Assembly: GCA_965232815.1 (NCBI GenBank)
Contig: OZ247427.1
Span: forward strand, 3,596,001-3,660,000
Source of the DNA: Bin87 sp026710825
Lineage (GTDB): Bacteria; Chloroflexota; Dehalococcoidia; Lucifugimonadales; UBA3495
Length of the DNA stretch: 64,000 nt
Reading direction: 5' to 3'
Under the pieces are notes generated by a model that was given only the letters and a program-made list of their open reading frames with translations, made no database searches and was not told the origin of the DNA. A program made the translations under genes and the position numbers. Of this stretch, positions 49,974 through 58,185 are shown piece by piece. Every line of letters begins with the position of its first letter. The stretch's first letter is position 1.

Positions 49974-50759
49974 TTACGCGTTCGCAAAAATCTCGTTCGC
50001 AACGTCCATCGCGCCGCGCGCGAACGGTATGCCGGCGTACAGCGTCATGTGCCCGAACACCTCGATGATCTGGTCCTGCGTCAACCCGATGTTCAGCGCA
50101 CCACGGATGTGGCTCCGCAACGGCCCCTCGCGTCCCAGCGCTGCCAGGCAGGTCATCGTACAGATGCAGCGGCTCGGCAGATCCAGGCCCGGCCGGGTCC
50201 ACGTCGCACCCCAGTAGTACTCGCCCGTAATCCGCCCCAACTCGGCCTCGGCCTTGGTGGGAGGCGCCGGCCGGCTCCCGCCACCGCCTCCCATGTAGTT
50301 GCGCCGATACTCGTCCCCCCGCTGGAACAGGCTGTCAGGGTCCTCGTTCGAATCGTGAATCTGGGCCGGCGTGAAGTCGATCCCCCGCTCCTCGAAAACC
50401 GACTTGCATATCGTCAGCGCCTGGATTCCTCCCGGCGCTCCGGCGTACCACGTATCGTGGATGATCAGTTCAACGACTTGCTCGGGCGTCAGACCGATGT
50501 TCAGCGCGTTCCCCAGGTGTCGGCGCAACTGCACCTCCCGGTTCAACACGATCAGCGTCGACAGCGTGATCATTTCGCGCTGCACTGGCGTCAGCGCCTC
50601 CCTCGGCCATATCGATCCGAACAGTCCCTCTCCCAGTATCCGCTCCAGATCCGGCGCAATGTCCCAGGCTCCCGGCGACGACCCTCCGGTGATCTGCCCT
50701 CCGCCGAACATTCGGCGCGTCTCCTGCCCGCGTTCGTAACGCGCATCCAACTCACTCAT
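49974..50759 (-). CDS. Carboxymuconolactone decarboxylase-like protein with two fused CMD domains
   Basis: This 261-residue protein has two tandem CMD/AhpD-type helical domains. The first holds REMITLSTLIVLNREVQLRR and HLGNALNIGLTPEQVVELI; the second holds CICTMTCLAALGREGPLRSH and IRGALNIGLTQDQIIEVFGH. CMD domains act in aromatic degradation (gamma-carboxymuconolactone) or as peroxidases; the AhpD C-x-x-C is absent, so the peroxidase role is unlikely. The linker contains a Gly/Pro-rich MGGGGGSRPAPPTK. The ATG at 50759 has GGAGG five bases upstream. Confidence 0.87.
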   Translation of the reverse strand: MSELDARYERGQETRRMFGGGQITGGSSPGAWDIAPDLERILGEGLFGSIWPREALTPVQREMITLSTLIVLNREVQLRRHLGNALNIGLTPEQVVELIIHDTWYAGAPGGIQALTICKSVFEERGIDFTPAQIHDSNEDPDSLFQRGDEYRRNYMGGGGGSRPAPPTKAEAELGRITGEYYWGATWTRPGLDLPSRCICTMTCLAALGREGPLRSHIRGALNIGLTQDQIIEVFGHMTLYAGIPFARGAMDVANEIFANA

Positions 50760-50847
50760 CTTGTCCTCCGTTCGTATCCTGTGAATCCCCGGCAGTGTAC
50801 GGGCGCACATCACGCCACGCAACCGCATCCGCCCACCCGCCGTACAG

Positions 50848-51684
50848 TCAGGGTCGGTCAATCAAGTTGATGGTGTCCGCCGTCATGGCCACCGACGCGC
50901 CCGGGTCAGCGGGAACGGTTTCAATCTCCGGGTGTCCCAACAACTCCGAAATACACTCGCGGCTCCCTCCGACGTATGTCGAGTCGAGGTCAATGTCGGT
51001 GGCTACGAACCAGGCGCGATCGGCCGGCCACCAGATGTTGGGTGGCTGGGACCGGAAATTGGTGAAAAACTCCGTTATATGCGCCAACCGACCCCGGTAA
51101 AGCAAATAGTCGCGATCCACCCCGCGCACCCTGCGCGCCCGACTGATGTCGCTCGGCATTCCCAACCGGCGACCGCCATCTGCGGTGAGCATGGCCGCGC
51201 CGCCGGAGTACTGACCATAACCGTCCCAAACCCCGAAACAACACTCATCAGGAGTGGAGGTATATCGCGCCAGAAAGCGCGACAACTCCGTCGCCTGCTC
51301 TTCGGCCATGCTCCCGTGTTCCGGGTCATCATCCCACGGTCGTGGGCCGACCCCGTGGCCATCAACCGGGCTGCTGATGCCCTCAAACGACATCACGGCG
51401 TGATAAACCCGTCCGGACCACTCCACGACCGCCGACCACCGTACGGGCTGGTCCGATGCGTCTCGAGCCGGGTGCAGCATGCGTGCGTACCCTTCGTATC
51501 CAACCGGTACCAGCGAACCCACGCATCCAAAATCCGGCGACAGGCTTTGCTCGACCCAACGCCCGGCCGCGGCATCAGTCAGAAATGCGAGATTTGGCGG
51601 ATGTACGCCGTACTCGAATGGATCACGACTGCGGTCGCTCCCAACGGTCAACCGACGCCAAAGTTCCGACAGCCAATGCAACAT
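50848..51684 (-). CDS. Conserved hypothetical protein with WWPADRAW motif
   Basis: This 278-residue soluble protein ends with a conserved-looking block: FRSQPPNIWWPADRAWFVAT, then DIDLDSTYVGGSRECISELL and HPEIETVPADP. Similar blocks occur in uncharacterised actinobacterial proteins, as far as I recall; no function is known. The N-terminal half has many aromatic residues and no catalytic motif I can name. It is divergent from the amidohydrolase at 51719; only 34 bases separate the two start codons, so they share a very compact promoter region. Confidence 0.65.
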   Translation of the reverse strand: MLHWLSELWRRLTVGSDRSRDPFEYGVHPPNLAFLTDAAAGRWVEQSLSPDFGCVGSLVPVGYEGYARMLHPARDASDQPVRWSAVVEWSGRVYHAVMSFEGISSPVDGHGVGPRPWDDDPEHGSMAEEQATELSRFLARYTSTPDECCFGVWDGYGQYSGGAAMLTADGGRRLGMPSDISRARRVRGVDRDYLLYRGRLAHITEFFTNFRSQPPNIWWPADRAWFVATDIDLDSTYVGGSRECISELLGHPEIETVPADPGASVAMTADTINLIDRP

Positions 51685-51703
51685 GTTCCCGTTCCGAGTG
51701 TCG

Positions 51704-51712
51704 TGCTATCAT
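51704..51712 (+). promoter_or_regulatory. Extended -10 promoter giving a leaderless amidohydrolase mRNA
   Basis: TGCTATCAT ends six bases before the ATG at 51719, so transcription should start at or next to the start codon. No ribosome binding site is present. Confidence 0.6.
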
Positions 51713-51718
51713 CCGACC

Positions 51719-53299
51719 ATGATAGACCTGCTGATCACCAACGGCGACGTAATCGACGGCTCCGGCAGCCCCGCCTTCAAAGCCGCCGTCGCCATCACCG
51801 GCGACACCATATCCATCCATCGCGGCGATGACTCCGACCTCCAACGCGACGCCGGTCGGGTCATTGATGCCACCGGCCACGTGGTCTGCCCCGGTTTCAT
51901 CGACCTCCACTCCCACGCCGGCCTTACCATCTTCGGCGAACCGCACCATGACCCCAAGGTGCGCCAGGGCGTAACCACCGAACTAGTCGGCATCGACGGC
52001 ATATCCCACGCGCCTTTCAAGACCCAGGAGGAACTGCACCGTTACATCTGGCTGGACGCCGGGCTCAATGGCTACCCTCCCATGCCCGCCGACTGGCTCA
52101 CCGTTGCCGACCTGCTTGGCAAATACGACAACTCCGTCGCGATCAACATGGCATACATCCTGGGCAATTCCCCCGTCCGCATCTGGAGCGTCGGCTGGGG
52201 CCAACGCCCTGCCACGCCAGCCGAAATCGCCGACATGCAGTCGGTCGTCCGCGAGGCCATGGAGGAGGGAGCGTGGGGCCTCTCCACCGGCCTCGACTAC
52301 CCGCCCGGTGCCTACGCCGACACCGACGAACTGGTCGCCCTCTCCGAAACCGCCGCGTCGATGGGCGGCCACTACCACACCCACACCCGCGCCAGCCTGC
52401 TCAGCCAGGGCTACCTCGCGCCGTGGCACGAAGCCGTGGACATCGGCCGCCGCAGCGGCATCCCCGTCCACCTCACCCACTACCGCCAATCGGTCTCCGG
52501 TGTGGGCAGCCACATCGGACACCTCGAACTCGTCGAAAACGCCCGCGCTGAGGGCATCGATTGCACCTTCGACTGCTACACCTATCCCTACTCCGGCACC
52601 ACGCCTACCATCGGCCTGCCCCATTGGGCCAAGGATGGCGGACCCGAGCGTCTCATCGCCGCCCTCCAGGACGCTGACGACCGTGCCCGCATGAAGCGCG
52701 AGATCACCCCCAGTCGCCTGGAAAACAACTGGCTCACCAACTTCACGCGTCCCGAGAACGAAATCTACGACGGCCGTCTCATCACCGACATCGCCGAGAT
52801 GCGCGGCCAGGATCCTGCCGACACCCTCTTCGACCTCCTCCTCTCCGAAAACCTCGGCATCAGCACCGTCGGCCTCGGCACCAACGCCCAGACCCTCTAC
52901 GCCTTCGTTTCCCACCCCTACGGCATGATCGCCTCCGACGCCATCCTGTTCGGCGAATATCCCAACCCGCGCACCTACGGCTGTTTCCCCATCGTCCTCG
53001 CCGAATTCGTCCGCGCCGAGCAGCACCTCCGCCTTCCCGAGGCCATCCGCAAGATGACCTCCTTCCCTGCCCAGCGCCTTGGCATCCCCGATCGTGGTCT
53101 CCTCCGGGACGGCTTCAAGGCCGACGTCGTTGTCTTCAACCCCGACACGGTCAAAGCCCTCGCCACCAAAGAAAACCCCAAGCAGTATCCAGTCGGCATC
53201 GAGTACGTCATCGTCAACGGCCAGGTGGTGATCGATACGGGCACCAACACCGGCGCCCTCCCCGGCCGAGGCCTCCGCCGAGGCCACACCTCCACATAA
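51719..53299 (+). CDS. N-acyl-D-amino-acid deacylase-like amidohydrolase
   Basis: This 526-residue member of the D-aminoacylase/dihydroorotase branch of amidohydrolases would release D-amino acids or related products from N-acyl substrates. Marks are DLLITNGDVIDGSGSPA at the N-terminus, PGFIDLHSHAG near 62 (H-x-H), WGLSTGLDYPPGAYAD near 180, YHTHTRASL near 213, IPVHLTHYRQS near 240 and a late SDAILFGEYPNPRTYG near 400, which supplies the Asp. The C-terminal ADVVVFNPDTV closes the small beta domain. It appears to be expressed from a leaderless mRNA. Confidence 0.87.
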   Translation: MIDLLITNGDVIDGSGSPAFKAAVAITGDTISIHRGDDSDLQRDAGRVIDATGHVVCPGFIDLHSHAGLTIFGEPHHDPKVRQGVTTELVGIDGISHAPFKTQEELHRYIWLDAGLNGYPPMPADWLTVADLLGKYDNSVAINMAYILGNSPVRIWSVGWGQRPATPAEIADMQSVVREAMEEGAWGLSTGLDYPPGAYADTDELVALSETAASMGGHYHTHTRASLLSQGYLAPWHEAVDIGRRSGIPVHLTHYRQSVSGVGSHIGHLELVENARAEGIDCTFDCYTYPYSGTTPTIGLPHWAKDGGPERLIAALQDADDRARMKREITPSRLENNWLTNFTRPENEIYDGRLITDIAEMRGQDPADTLFDLLLSENLGISTVGLGTNAQTLYAFVSHPYGMIASDAILFGEYPNPRTYGCFPIVLAEFVRAEQHLRLPEAIRKMTSFPAQRLGIPDRGLLRDGFKADVVVFNPDTVKALATKENPKQYPVGIEYVIVNGQVVIDTGTNTGALPGRGLRRGHTST

Positions 53300-53421
53300 G
53301 CCGCCAACTCCACCCGTACGCATGCCACGCGCTACGCCGACCGCCGTTCCCGCTTCCGCAGGAATCCAGTGGCTCCACTGCCTTCTCGCCGGACCGTAGC
53401 ACACACCCCTGATTCACCCCC

Positions 53422-53949
53422 ATGTCCGATTCCCTGTCCCCCGACTACCGCTACTGCCCTCGTTGCGCCGACCCATTGGCCCCCACCATACGCGGCGGTC
53501 TCCCCAGGCCAACCTGCGCGTCCTGCGGATTCGTCCATTTCCGCAATCCGGCCGTGGGCGTCGCCGTCGTCCTCCTCGATGACGACGGCCGCATCCTGAT
53601 GGGTCGACGCTCGGCCGGCGGCAACGTAGGCGAGTGGTGCATCCCCTGCGGCTACGTCGAATGGGGCGAGGATATCCGCGACGCCGCCCGTCGTGAGTTC
53701 GCCGAGGAAACCGGCATCGATGTCGAAGTCGGCGAAGTCTGCGCCGTACACTCCAACTTCCACAACACATCATCTCTCACCGTCGGCGTGTGGTTCTACG
53801 CAAAACTATTGGCCGGCCAACCCAACGCCTCCGACGACCTCGACCAGGTCGACTGGTTCCCTCCCTCCGACCCGCCGGAACCTCTTGCCTTCCCCACCGA
53901 CCGCCTCGTCCTCGCCCAACTGGCTTCTGATCAGCGCGACATCGCATGA
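53422..53949 (+). CDS. NUDIX hydrolase with N-terminal zinc ribbon
   Basis: The 175-residue protein starts with a four-Cys zinc ribbon (YCPRCADPL and PTCASCGFVHF) and then the NUDIX fold. The box GYVEWGEDIRDAARREFAEE near 72 fits G-x5-E-x7-R-E-x-x-E-E and binds Mg for diphosphate cleavage. This arrangement is common in NADH pyrophosphatase-like or ADP-ribose-type members, but the substrate is open. Its stop overlaps the ATG of the amidotransferase gene by four bases. A decayed GTCATTCC-type repeat lies upstream near 53345. Confidence 0.92.
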   Translation: MSDSLSPDYRYCPRCADPLAPTIRGGLPRPTCASCGFVHFRNPAVGVAVVLLDDDGRILMGRRSAGGNVGEWCIPCGYVEWGEDIRDAARREFAEETGIDVEVGEVCAVHSNFHNTSSLTVGVWFYAKLLAGQPNASDDLDQVDWFPPSDPPEPLAFPTDRLVLAQLASDQRDIA

Positions 53950-54722
53950 CCAAACAAGCCGTCATCATCCAGCACATCGCCGTCGAAACCCTCGGCGGCA
54001 ATTTCAGTCGCACCCTGTACGACGCCGGATTCTCACTGACGACCATCCCCCTTTTTGACGGCGCACCGGATTTTCCGTCATTCGACGCCCCCGCCCTCTC
54101 GGAAGTTGACCTGATCATCGCCCTCGGCGGCCCCATGTCCGCCAACGACAACTACCCGGCGCTGATCCAGGAAATGGCCTATCTGCGATCTGCCGCCACC
54201 GGCGATGTGGGCAATGCGCCCCCAACCCCGGTGATCGGTATCTGCCTTGGAGCCCAACTGCTCTCCCGCGCCCTTGGCGGCGCAGTCGCCCCCACCGGCG
54301 GCTACCAGTTCGGCCTCCGCAAAATCGACATCACCGCCGACGGCGCAGCCGACCCGGTATTCGGCGAGATCAAGATCCCATTGGTTCCCACCCTCCACGG
54401 CGAGCAGTTCACCGTGCCGCCCGGCGCCTCGAAGCTCGCTGAGGCAACCATGCTCCGACGCGACGGCGGTTACGTCCGCTTCCCCATGGCCTTCCGCCAC
54501 GGTTCGTCCTACGGGTTCCAGTTCGAACCCCAACTCACCCTGGACGAACTCCGCACCTGGAACCGCGAACTTGCCGGCGACTACGCGCTAATGGGCGACC
54601 GATTCGACCCCGCCGAGGAAGCAGCCCGTAACCTCCGGGAGTTCGAGTCCTTCGCTCCCCACCACGAAGCCCAGATGGGCAAATTGCTGACAGCGCTCCT
54701 GAGCCAGGCCGGCCTGTCCTAG
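53946..54722 (+). CDS. Class I glutamine amidotransferase-like protein with altered triad
   Basis: The 258-residue GATase1 fold has the oxyanion strand LIIALGGPMSANDNYP near 60 and the nucleophile elbow PVIGICLGAQLLSRALGG with Cys100. Where the family has F-x-x-H-P-E (catalytic His and Glu), it reads YGFQFEPQLT, with Glu194 and Gln196. The substitution removes the base, so it may not hydrolyse glutamine and may work as a binding protein or use a different residue. It is coupled to the NUDIX gene by an ATGA overlap. Confidence 0.82.
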   Translation: MTKQAVIIQHIAVETLGGNFSRTLYDAGFSLTTIPLFDGAPDFPSFDAPALSEVDLIIALGGPMSANDNYPALIQEMAYLRSAATGDVGNAPPTPVIGICLGAQLLSRALGGAVAPTGGYQFGLRKIDITADGAADPVFGEIKIPLVPTLHGEQFTVPPGASKLAEATMLRRDGGYVRFPMAFRHGSSYGFQFEPQLTLDELRTWNRELAGDYALMGDRFDPAEEAARNLREFESFAPHHEAQMGKLLTALLSQAGLS

Positions 54723-54732
54723 CTCGACATTT

Positions 54733-54741
54733 TGCTAAACT
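54733..54741 (+). promoter_or_regulatory. Extended -10 promoter giving a leaderless methyltransferase mRNA
   Basis: TGCTAAACT ends six bases before the ATG at 54748. No ribosome binding site lies between, so initiation on the first base of the start codon is likely. Confidence 0.55.
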
Positions 54742-54747
54742 CCTTCT

Positions 54748-55770
54748 ATGGAGCACCTCTTCTACTCCGGCGACAATCTGGACGGCCTGCGCCTGCTGGC
54801 CGAGATGAACATCGCCATCGATTTGGTGTACATCGACCCCCCTTTCGCCACCAACAACGAATTCCTGATCGACGACGACCGCGCCAACACCATTAGCGCC
54901 TCCGGACGTCCGGCCTACTCCGACCGCCTCCGAGGTTCTGAATACCTCGACGCCTTGGCTGCGCGCCTGACCGCCATCCGCCATGTCATGTCCCGCACCG
55001 CATCCATCTACGTCCATATCGACGTCAAGATGGAACACCACGTCCGCCTCATCATGGACGGCGTGTTCGGCCCCGAGAACTTCCGCAACGCTATCACCCG
55101 CATCAAGTGCAACCCCAAAAACTTCGAACGCTACGGTTACGGCAACTTCAAGGACACCATCCTGTTCTACTCGAAAACACCGGGCCCCATAACGTGGCAT
55201 CCCCAGCGAGAACCGCTGACCGATGACGAGGTGGCTCGGCTGTACCCATTCACGGACGATAACGGTCGCCGCTACACCACTAACCCTCTGCATGCTCCGG
55301 GAGTCACCGAAAACGGCCCCACCGGCCAGCCGTGGCGCGGAATGCCTCCGCCGGCCGGGCGTCACTGGCGCTACCCGCCGCACAAACTGGACGAACTGGA
55401 TGCCGCCGGCCTTGTCGCATGGAGCAAGACCGGAAACCCTCGCAAAATCCGCTACGCATCCGAAGCCGCCGGCAAACTCCCCCAGGATGTCTGGCTCTAC
55501 AAGGACCCCCAGCGCCCGAGGTACCCGACCCAGAAGAACGCCCGCATGCTCGAGCGCATCATCCGCACATCCTCAAACGCCGGCGACACGGTCCTCGACT
55601 GCTACGCCGGCAGCGGCACAACCCTCCTGCAAGCCGCCCGTTTCAACCGCCGCTTCATCGGCATGGACGATTCTCCGGCGGCTCAACGAATTTTCTGCGC
55701 TCGTGCCAACGGATTGGATGTGCATCCCCTGGACCAGGTTATCCAGTTTGACACCCCGCATACCGGATAG
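54748..55770 (+). CDS. Site-specific DNA methyltransferase, N4/N6 type (beta class), orphan
   Basis: This 340-residue amino-methyltransferase has motif IV DPPF in LVYIDPPFATNNEF near 28. Motif I, VLDCYAGSGTTLLQAARF, follows near 288, so the order of catalytic before AdoMet motif defines the beta class. The target-recognition region lies between them. Adenine or cytosine specificity cannot be read. No restriction endonuclease or specificity subunit lies next to it, so it is either an orphan epigenetic regulator or a remnant of a system. Its promoter resembles that of a leaderless gene. Confidence 0.92.
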   Translation: MEHLFYSGDNLDGLRLLAEMNIAIDLVYIDPPFATNNEFLIDDDRANTISASGRPAYSDRLRGSEYLDALAARLTAIRHVMSRTASIYVHIDVKMEHHVRLIMDGVFGPENFRNAITRIKCNPKNFERYGYGNFKDTILFYSKTPGPITWHPQREPLTDDEVARLYPFTDDNGRRYTTNPLHAPGVTENGPTGQPWRGMPPPAGRHWRYPPHKLDELDAAGLVAWSKTGNPRKIRYASEAAGKLPQDVWLYKDPQRPRYPTQKNARMLERIIRTSSNAGDTVLDCYAGSGTTLLQAARFNRRFIGMDDSPAAQRIFCARANGLDVHPLDQVIQFDTPHTG

Positions 55771-55861
55771 TAACCTGCGAATCGTTCGCCTGCGGGCGAC
55801 TGACTTTCAGCACTGAAACTATCTATAGACCCACCACTCTACTGCAATCGGAGGATTCAAT

Positions 55862-56608
55862 ATGCCACAGCAAGGAATGACGGCCGAACACATCTGGGTC
55901 GAAGGCCATAACGGCGACCGTATCAATGCGTACCTGGCGCGGCCCATGGGCCCGGGCCCCTTCCCGGCGGTCCATCTGTTCCACCACATGCCCGGTTGGG
56001 ACGAGGCCAGCAAGGAAATGGCACGCAAGTTCGCGCACAACGGCTTCATCGCCATCATGCCCAACCTGCACTACCGCCAGGGCCACGACGACCCCGTAGC
56101 CAACAGCAACAGCATCCGCGAGGCCGGCGGCATGCCCGACGCTCGCACCCTAGGCGACGCCGCCGGCGCAATCAGCTACCTGCAGCACCTGTCCAACTAT
56201 AACGGCAAGGTCGGAATCATCGGCTTCTGCTCCGGCGGACGCCAGGTCTTCCTGGCCGCTTGCAAGCTGTCCGGCATCAACGCTGCCGTTGACTGCTGGG
56301 GCGGCGGAGTAACCCCGCGCGACAGCGAGCCTCCCACCGAGGCCATGCCTCACGCTCCCATCGAGTTCGTTTCCGATCTTTCGTGTCCGATGCTGGGAAT
56401 CTTCGGCGCTGACGACGCACGACCCACCGTCGAAGAGGTTGCGGCCACCGACGCCGCCATCAAGGCCGCTGGCAAGTCCTGGGAATACGAGATCTATCCC
56501 AACGCCGGCCACGGCTTCGTCGCAGTCGACCGGCCCAGCTACGCCGTCGAGGCGTCAAACGCAGCTTGGCCGCGCATCTTCGATTTCTACCGCCAGCACC
56601 TGTCGTAG
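55862..56608 (+). CDS. Dienelactone hydrolase family protein
   Basis: This 248-residue alpha/beta hydrolase with a cysteine nucleophile opens lactone or ester rings in aromatic degradation. The nucleophile elbow GIIGFCSGGRQVFLAACKL lies near 118 (Cys in G-F-C-S-G-G), the acid is in LGIFGADDARPTVEE near 178 and the His in YPNAGHGFVAVDRP near 215. The N-terminal HNGDRINAYLARPMGPGPFP is characteristic. A TATAGA element lies about 40 bases upstream. No other ring-cleavage gene is adjacent except the CMD protein 5 kb away. Confidence 0.92.
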   Translation: MPQQGMTAEHIWVEGHNGDRINAYLARPMGPGPFPAVHLFHHMPGWDEASKEMARKFAHNGFIAIMPNLHYRQGHDDPVANSNSIREAGGMPDARTLGDAAGAISYLQHLSNYNGKVGIIGFCSGGRQVFLAACKLSGINAAVDCWGGGVTPRDSEPPTEAMPHAPIEFVSDLSCPMLGIFGADDARPTVEEVAATDAAIKAAGKSWEYEIYPNAGHGFVAVDRPSYAVEASNAAWPRIFDFYRQHLS

Positions 56609-56631
56609 AAACGCCGGCAACTCCCAAATTC

Positions 56632-56660
56632 GTAGGGGCGGGTTTGAAACCCGCCCCTCT
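56632..56660. repeat. GTAGGGGC-family palindromic repeat
   Basis: Near-perfect arms AGGGGCGGGTTT and AAACCCGCCCCT around a single G. It ends 27 bases before the stop of the convergent gene at 56688 and could act as a two-way terminator. Confidence 0.8.
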
Positions 56661-56687
56661 TTCTTCTCTCCGTTGTCTTCGGTTTCC

Positions 56688-57209
56688 CTAGTTATCCGTC
56701 GCCTCAAACGCCAGCGTCGCGAACCGCATGAAGATCCCGCCCCTCGGCGCAGCCAGCGGCCCGTTTAGGCACAGGCACGCGATCACATACTGCGAACCCG
56801 GCTCCCCGACCTCGGCAATCTCTACCCGGTGCGGCGTGTTCAGACCCACGATACTTCCGGCCGCTCGGTCAATCTCTCCGTTCACCCACACCTCGCCGTA
56901 GTTGTCGAAGTTCGTCTCGAACCACACCCGGTAACCGGATACGTCCACACCGTCGATGGACCCCGGCAGGGTGACGGCTATCCGATACCACGCGAACGTG
57001 AACCCCTCAGACAGGCTTTGCCGCACGTTGTCGCATTCGTCCCACCCCGAGTCGTCGAAGTCCGCCAGGCGCGGCGCCGCCGCCAGCAAGCGCGCGCTCA
57101 ACCCCTCGTTCGGCTCTCCGGGCACTAAACCCGGCGCGACCCGCCACGGCTGTCCTCCCACCGCCGCGCGACCCTCCGGCGTGTTCAAATCAACTGCAAA
57201 TCTTGGCAT
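56688..57209 (-). CDS. Beta-sandwich protein resembling glycosidase sugar-binding domains
   Basis: This 173-residue protein is made of beta strands with the pattern seen in the jelly-roll domain of GH2 and beta-galactosidases: DFDDSGWDECDN, WYRIAVTLPGSIDGVD near 75, VWFETNFDNYGEVWVNGEID near 95 and TPHRVEIAEVGEPGSQYVIA. No catalytic domain is attached, so it may bind carbohydrate or be an accessory unit. AGGAGG lies six bases before the ATG. It has no signal peptide. It sits between two palindromic repeats, next to a broken amidohydrolase gene. Confidence 0.72.
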   Translation of the reverse strand: MPRFAVDLNTPEGRAAVGGQPWRVAPGLVPGEPNEGLSARLLAAAPRLADFDDSGWDECDNVRQSLSEGFTFAWYRIAVTLPGSIDGVDVSGYRVWFETNFDNYGEVWVNGEIDRAAGSIVGLNTPHRVEIAEVGEPGSQYVIACLCLNGPLAAPRGGIFMRFATLAFEATDN

Positions 57210-57244
57210 GATTCATCCTCCTGTCTTGCGGTGTCAAACAATTC

Positions 57245-57269
57245 GTAGGGGCGAATAATCATTCGCCCC
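57245..57269. repeat. GTAGGGGCGAAT-family palindromic repeat
   Basis: Perfect arms GGGGCGAAT and ATTCGCCCC around AATC (57248-57269), with the GTA of the family consensus in front. Confidence 0.8.
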
Positions 57270-57296
57270 CGTGCTGTTCTTCAACAATCGTCCCGC

Positions 57297-58107
57297 TTAT
57301 CTGAACTCCCACAGTTTGGCTGCTGTCCCCCCAAACACCATGTCCCTGGACTCCGTGCTCGGATAATCGATCAGCTCCATCGGAAACCGCAACGCGTTGC
57401 GGTAACCCTCGCGATTCGCCGATGGCGGGAAGTCGCTGCCCCACATCAGTCGGTCTCCTCCGAACGCCTACACCGCCATCTCGATCAGCGGCGGCACGTT
57501 TTCGAACGGGATCGGCTGTCGGAACGGCATCGGCCTCGGGCAGAACTCGGCCAATCCGGGAACCTTGACGTACACGTTGGAATACTTGGACAGCGCCAAC
57601 GCCCGCTGGTACGCCTCCATCGGAATCTCTGCGTCCGCACGCCCGGGTCCCCAGAACGCCCCCACTCCGGCTAGGTGCTCCATGATAACGTTCAGATTCG
57701 GAAACTCCTGGATGATCGCCTTCAAATTCAGGGTCCGCGTACTGCTCACACGTTCCCATGACGCTGGCCGTCACACCTAGTTCGGCGCACTTGCGCCACA
57801 GCGCCAGCGGATCATCGCCCGGAGATCTGAACCCGCAGTTGAACCGCAATCCATCAACCCCCTGATCGTGCAACTCAACCACCCGATCAGTCGCGTCCGG
57901 CTGCGTATGGTCCACGATGGCGATCACCGCAAACCGCCCGGGAAAACGCTTGACCGCCTCCACCAGGTAGCTGTTGTCGAACACCCCGAAGAACTGCGTC
58001 AGTACCGCCTGGTCAACACCGGCGCGCTCCATTTCGTTGAGCAGAATCTCCACCGGCTCGAACCAGTACTGCGACGCATGGCAATGTGTATCAATCACTG
58101 GTGGCAT
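57297..58107 (-). pseudogene. Amidohydrolase family (PF04909 type) with a frameshift and a nonsense codon
   Basis: The first 125 or so codons read well (VIDTHCHASQYWFEPVEILL, then VDGLRFNCGFRSPGDDPLAL and VMGTCEQYADPEF). Then a one-base insertion near 57717-57720 shifts the frame. The continuation resumes in another frame as AIIQEFPNLNVIMEHLAG and SNVYVKVPGLAEF. In that frame a TAG at 57466-57468 interrupts the segment that should read on into AFGGDRLMWGSDFPPS. The true stop is at 57297. Both lesions together make a functional product unlikely unless they are sequencing errors. The restored protein would be about 270 residues, a normal size. Confidence 0.82.
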
Positions 58108-58141
58108 ATTTCCAATTCCTTGCGCGGAGTCGTCTGACCGG

Positions 58142-58167
58142 GTAGGGGCGAATGATCACTCACCCCC
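58142..58167. repeat. GTAGGGGCGAAT-family repeat, imperfect
   Basis: GTAGGGGCGAATGATCACTC is followed by ACCCCC. It is the same element as at 57245 with mismatches in the right arm. The two copies lie about 900 bases apart and flank the broken amidohydrolase. Confidence 0.7.
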
Positions 58168-58185
58168 GATGACTGTCGACCAGCG

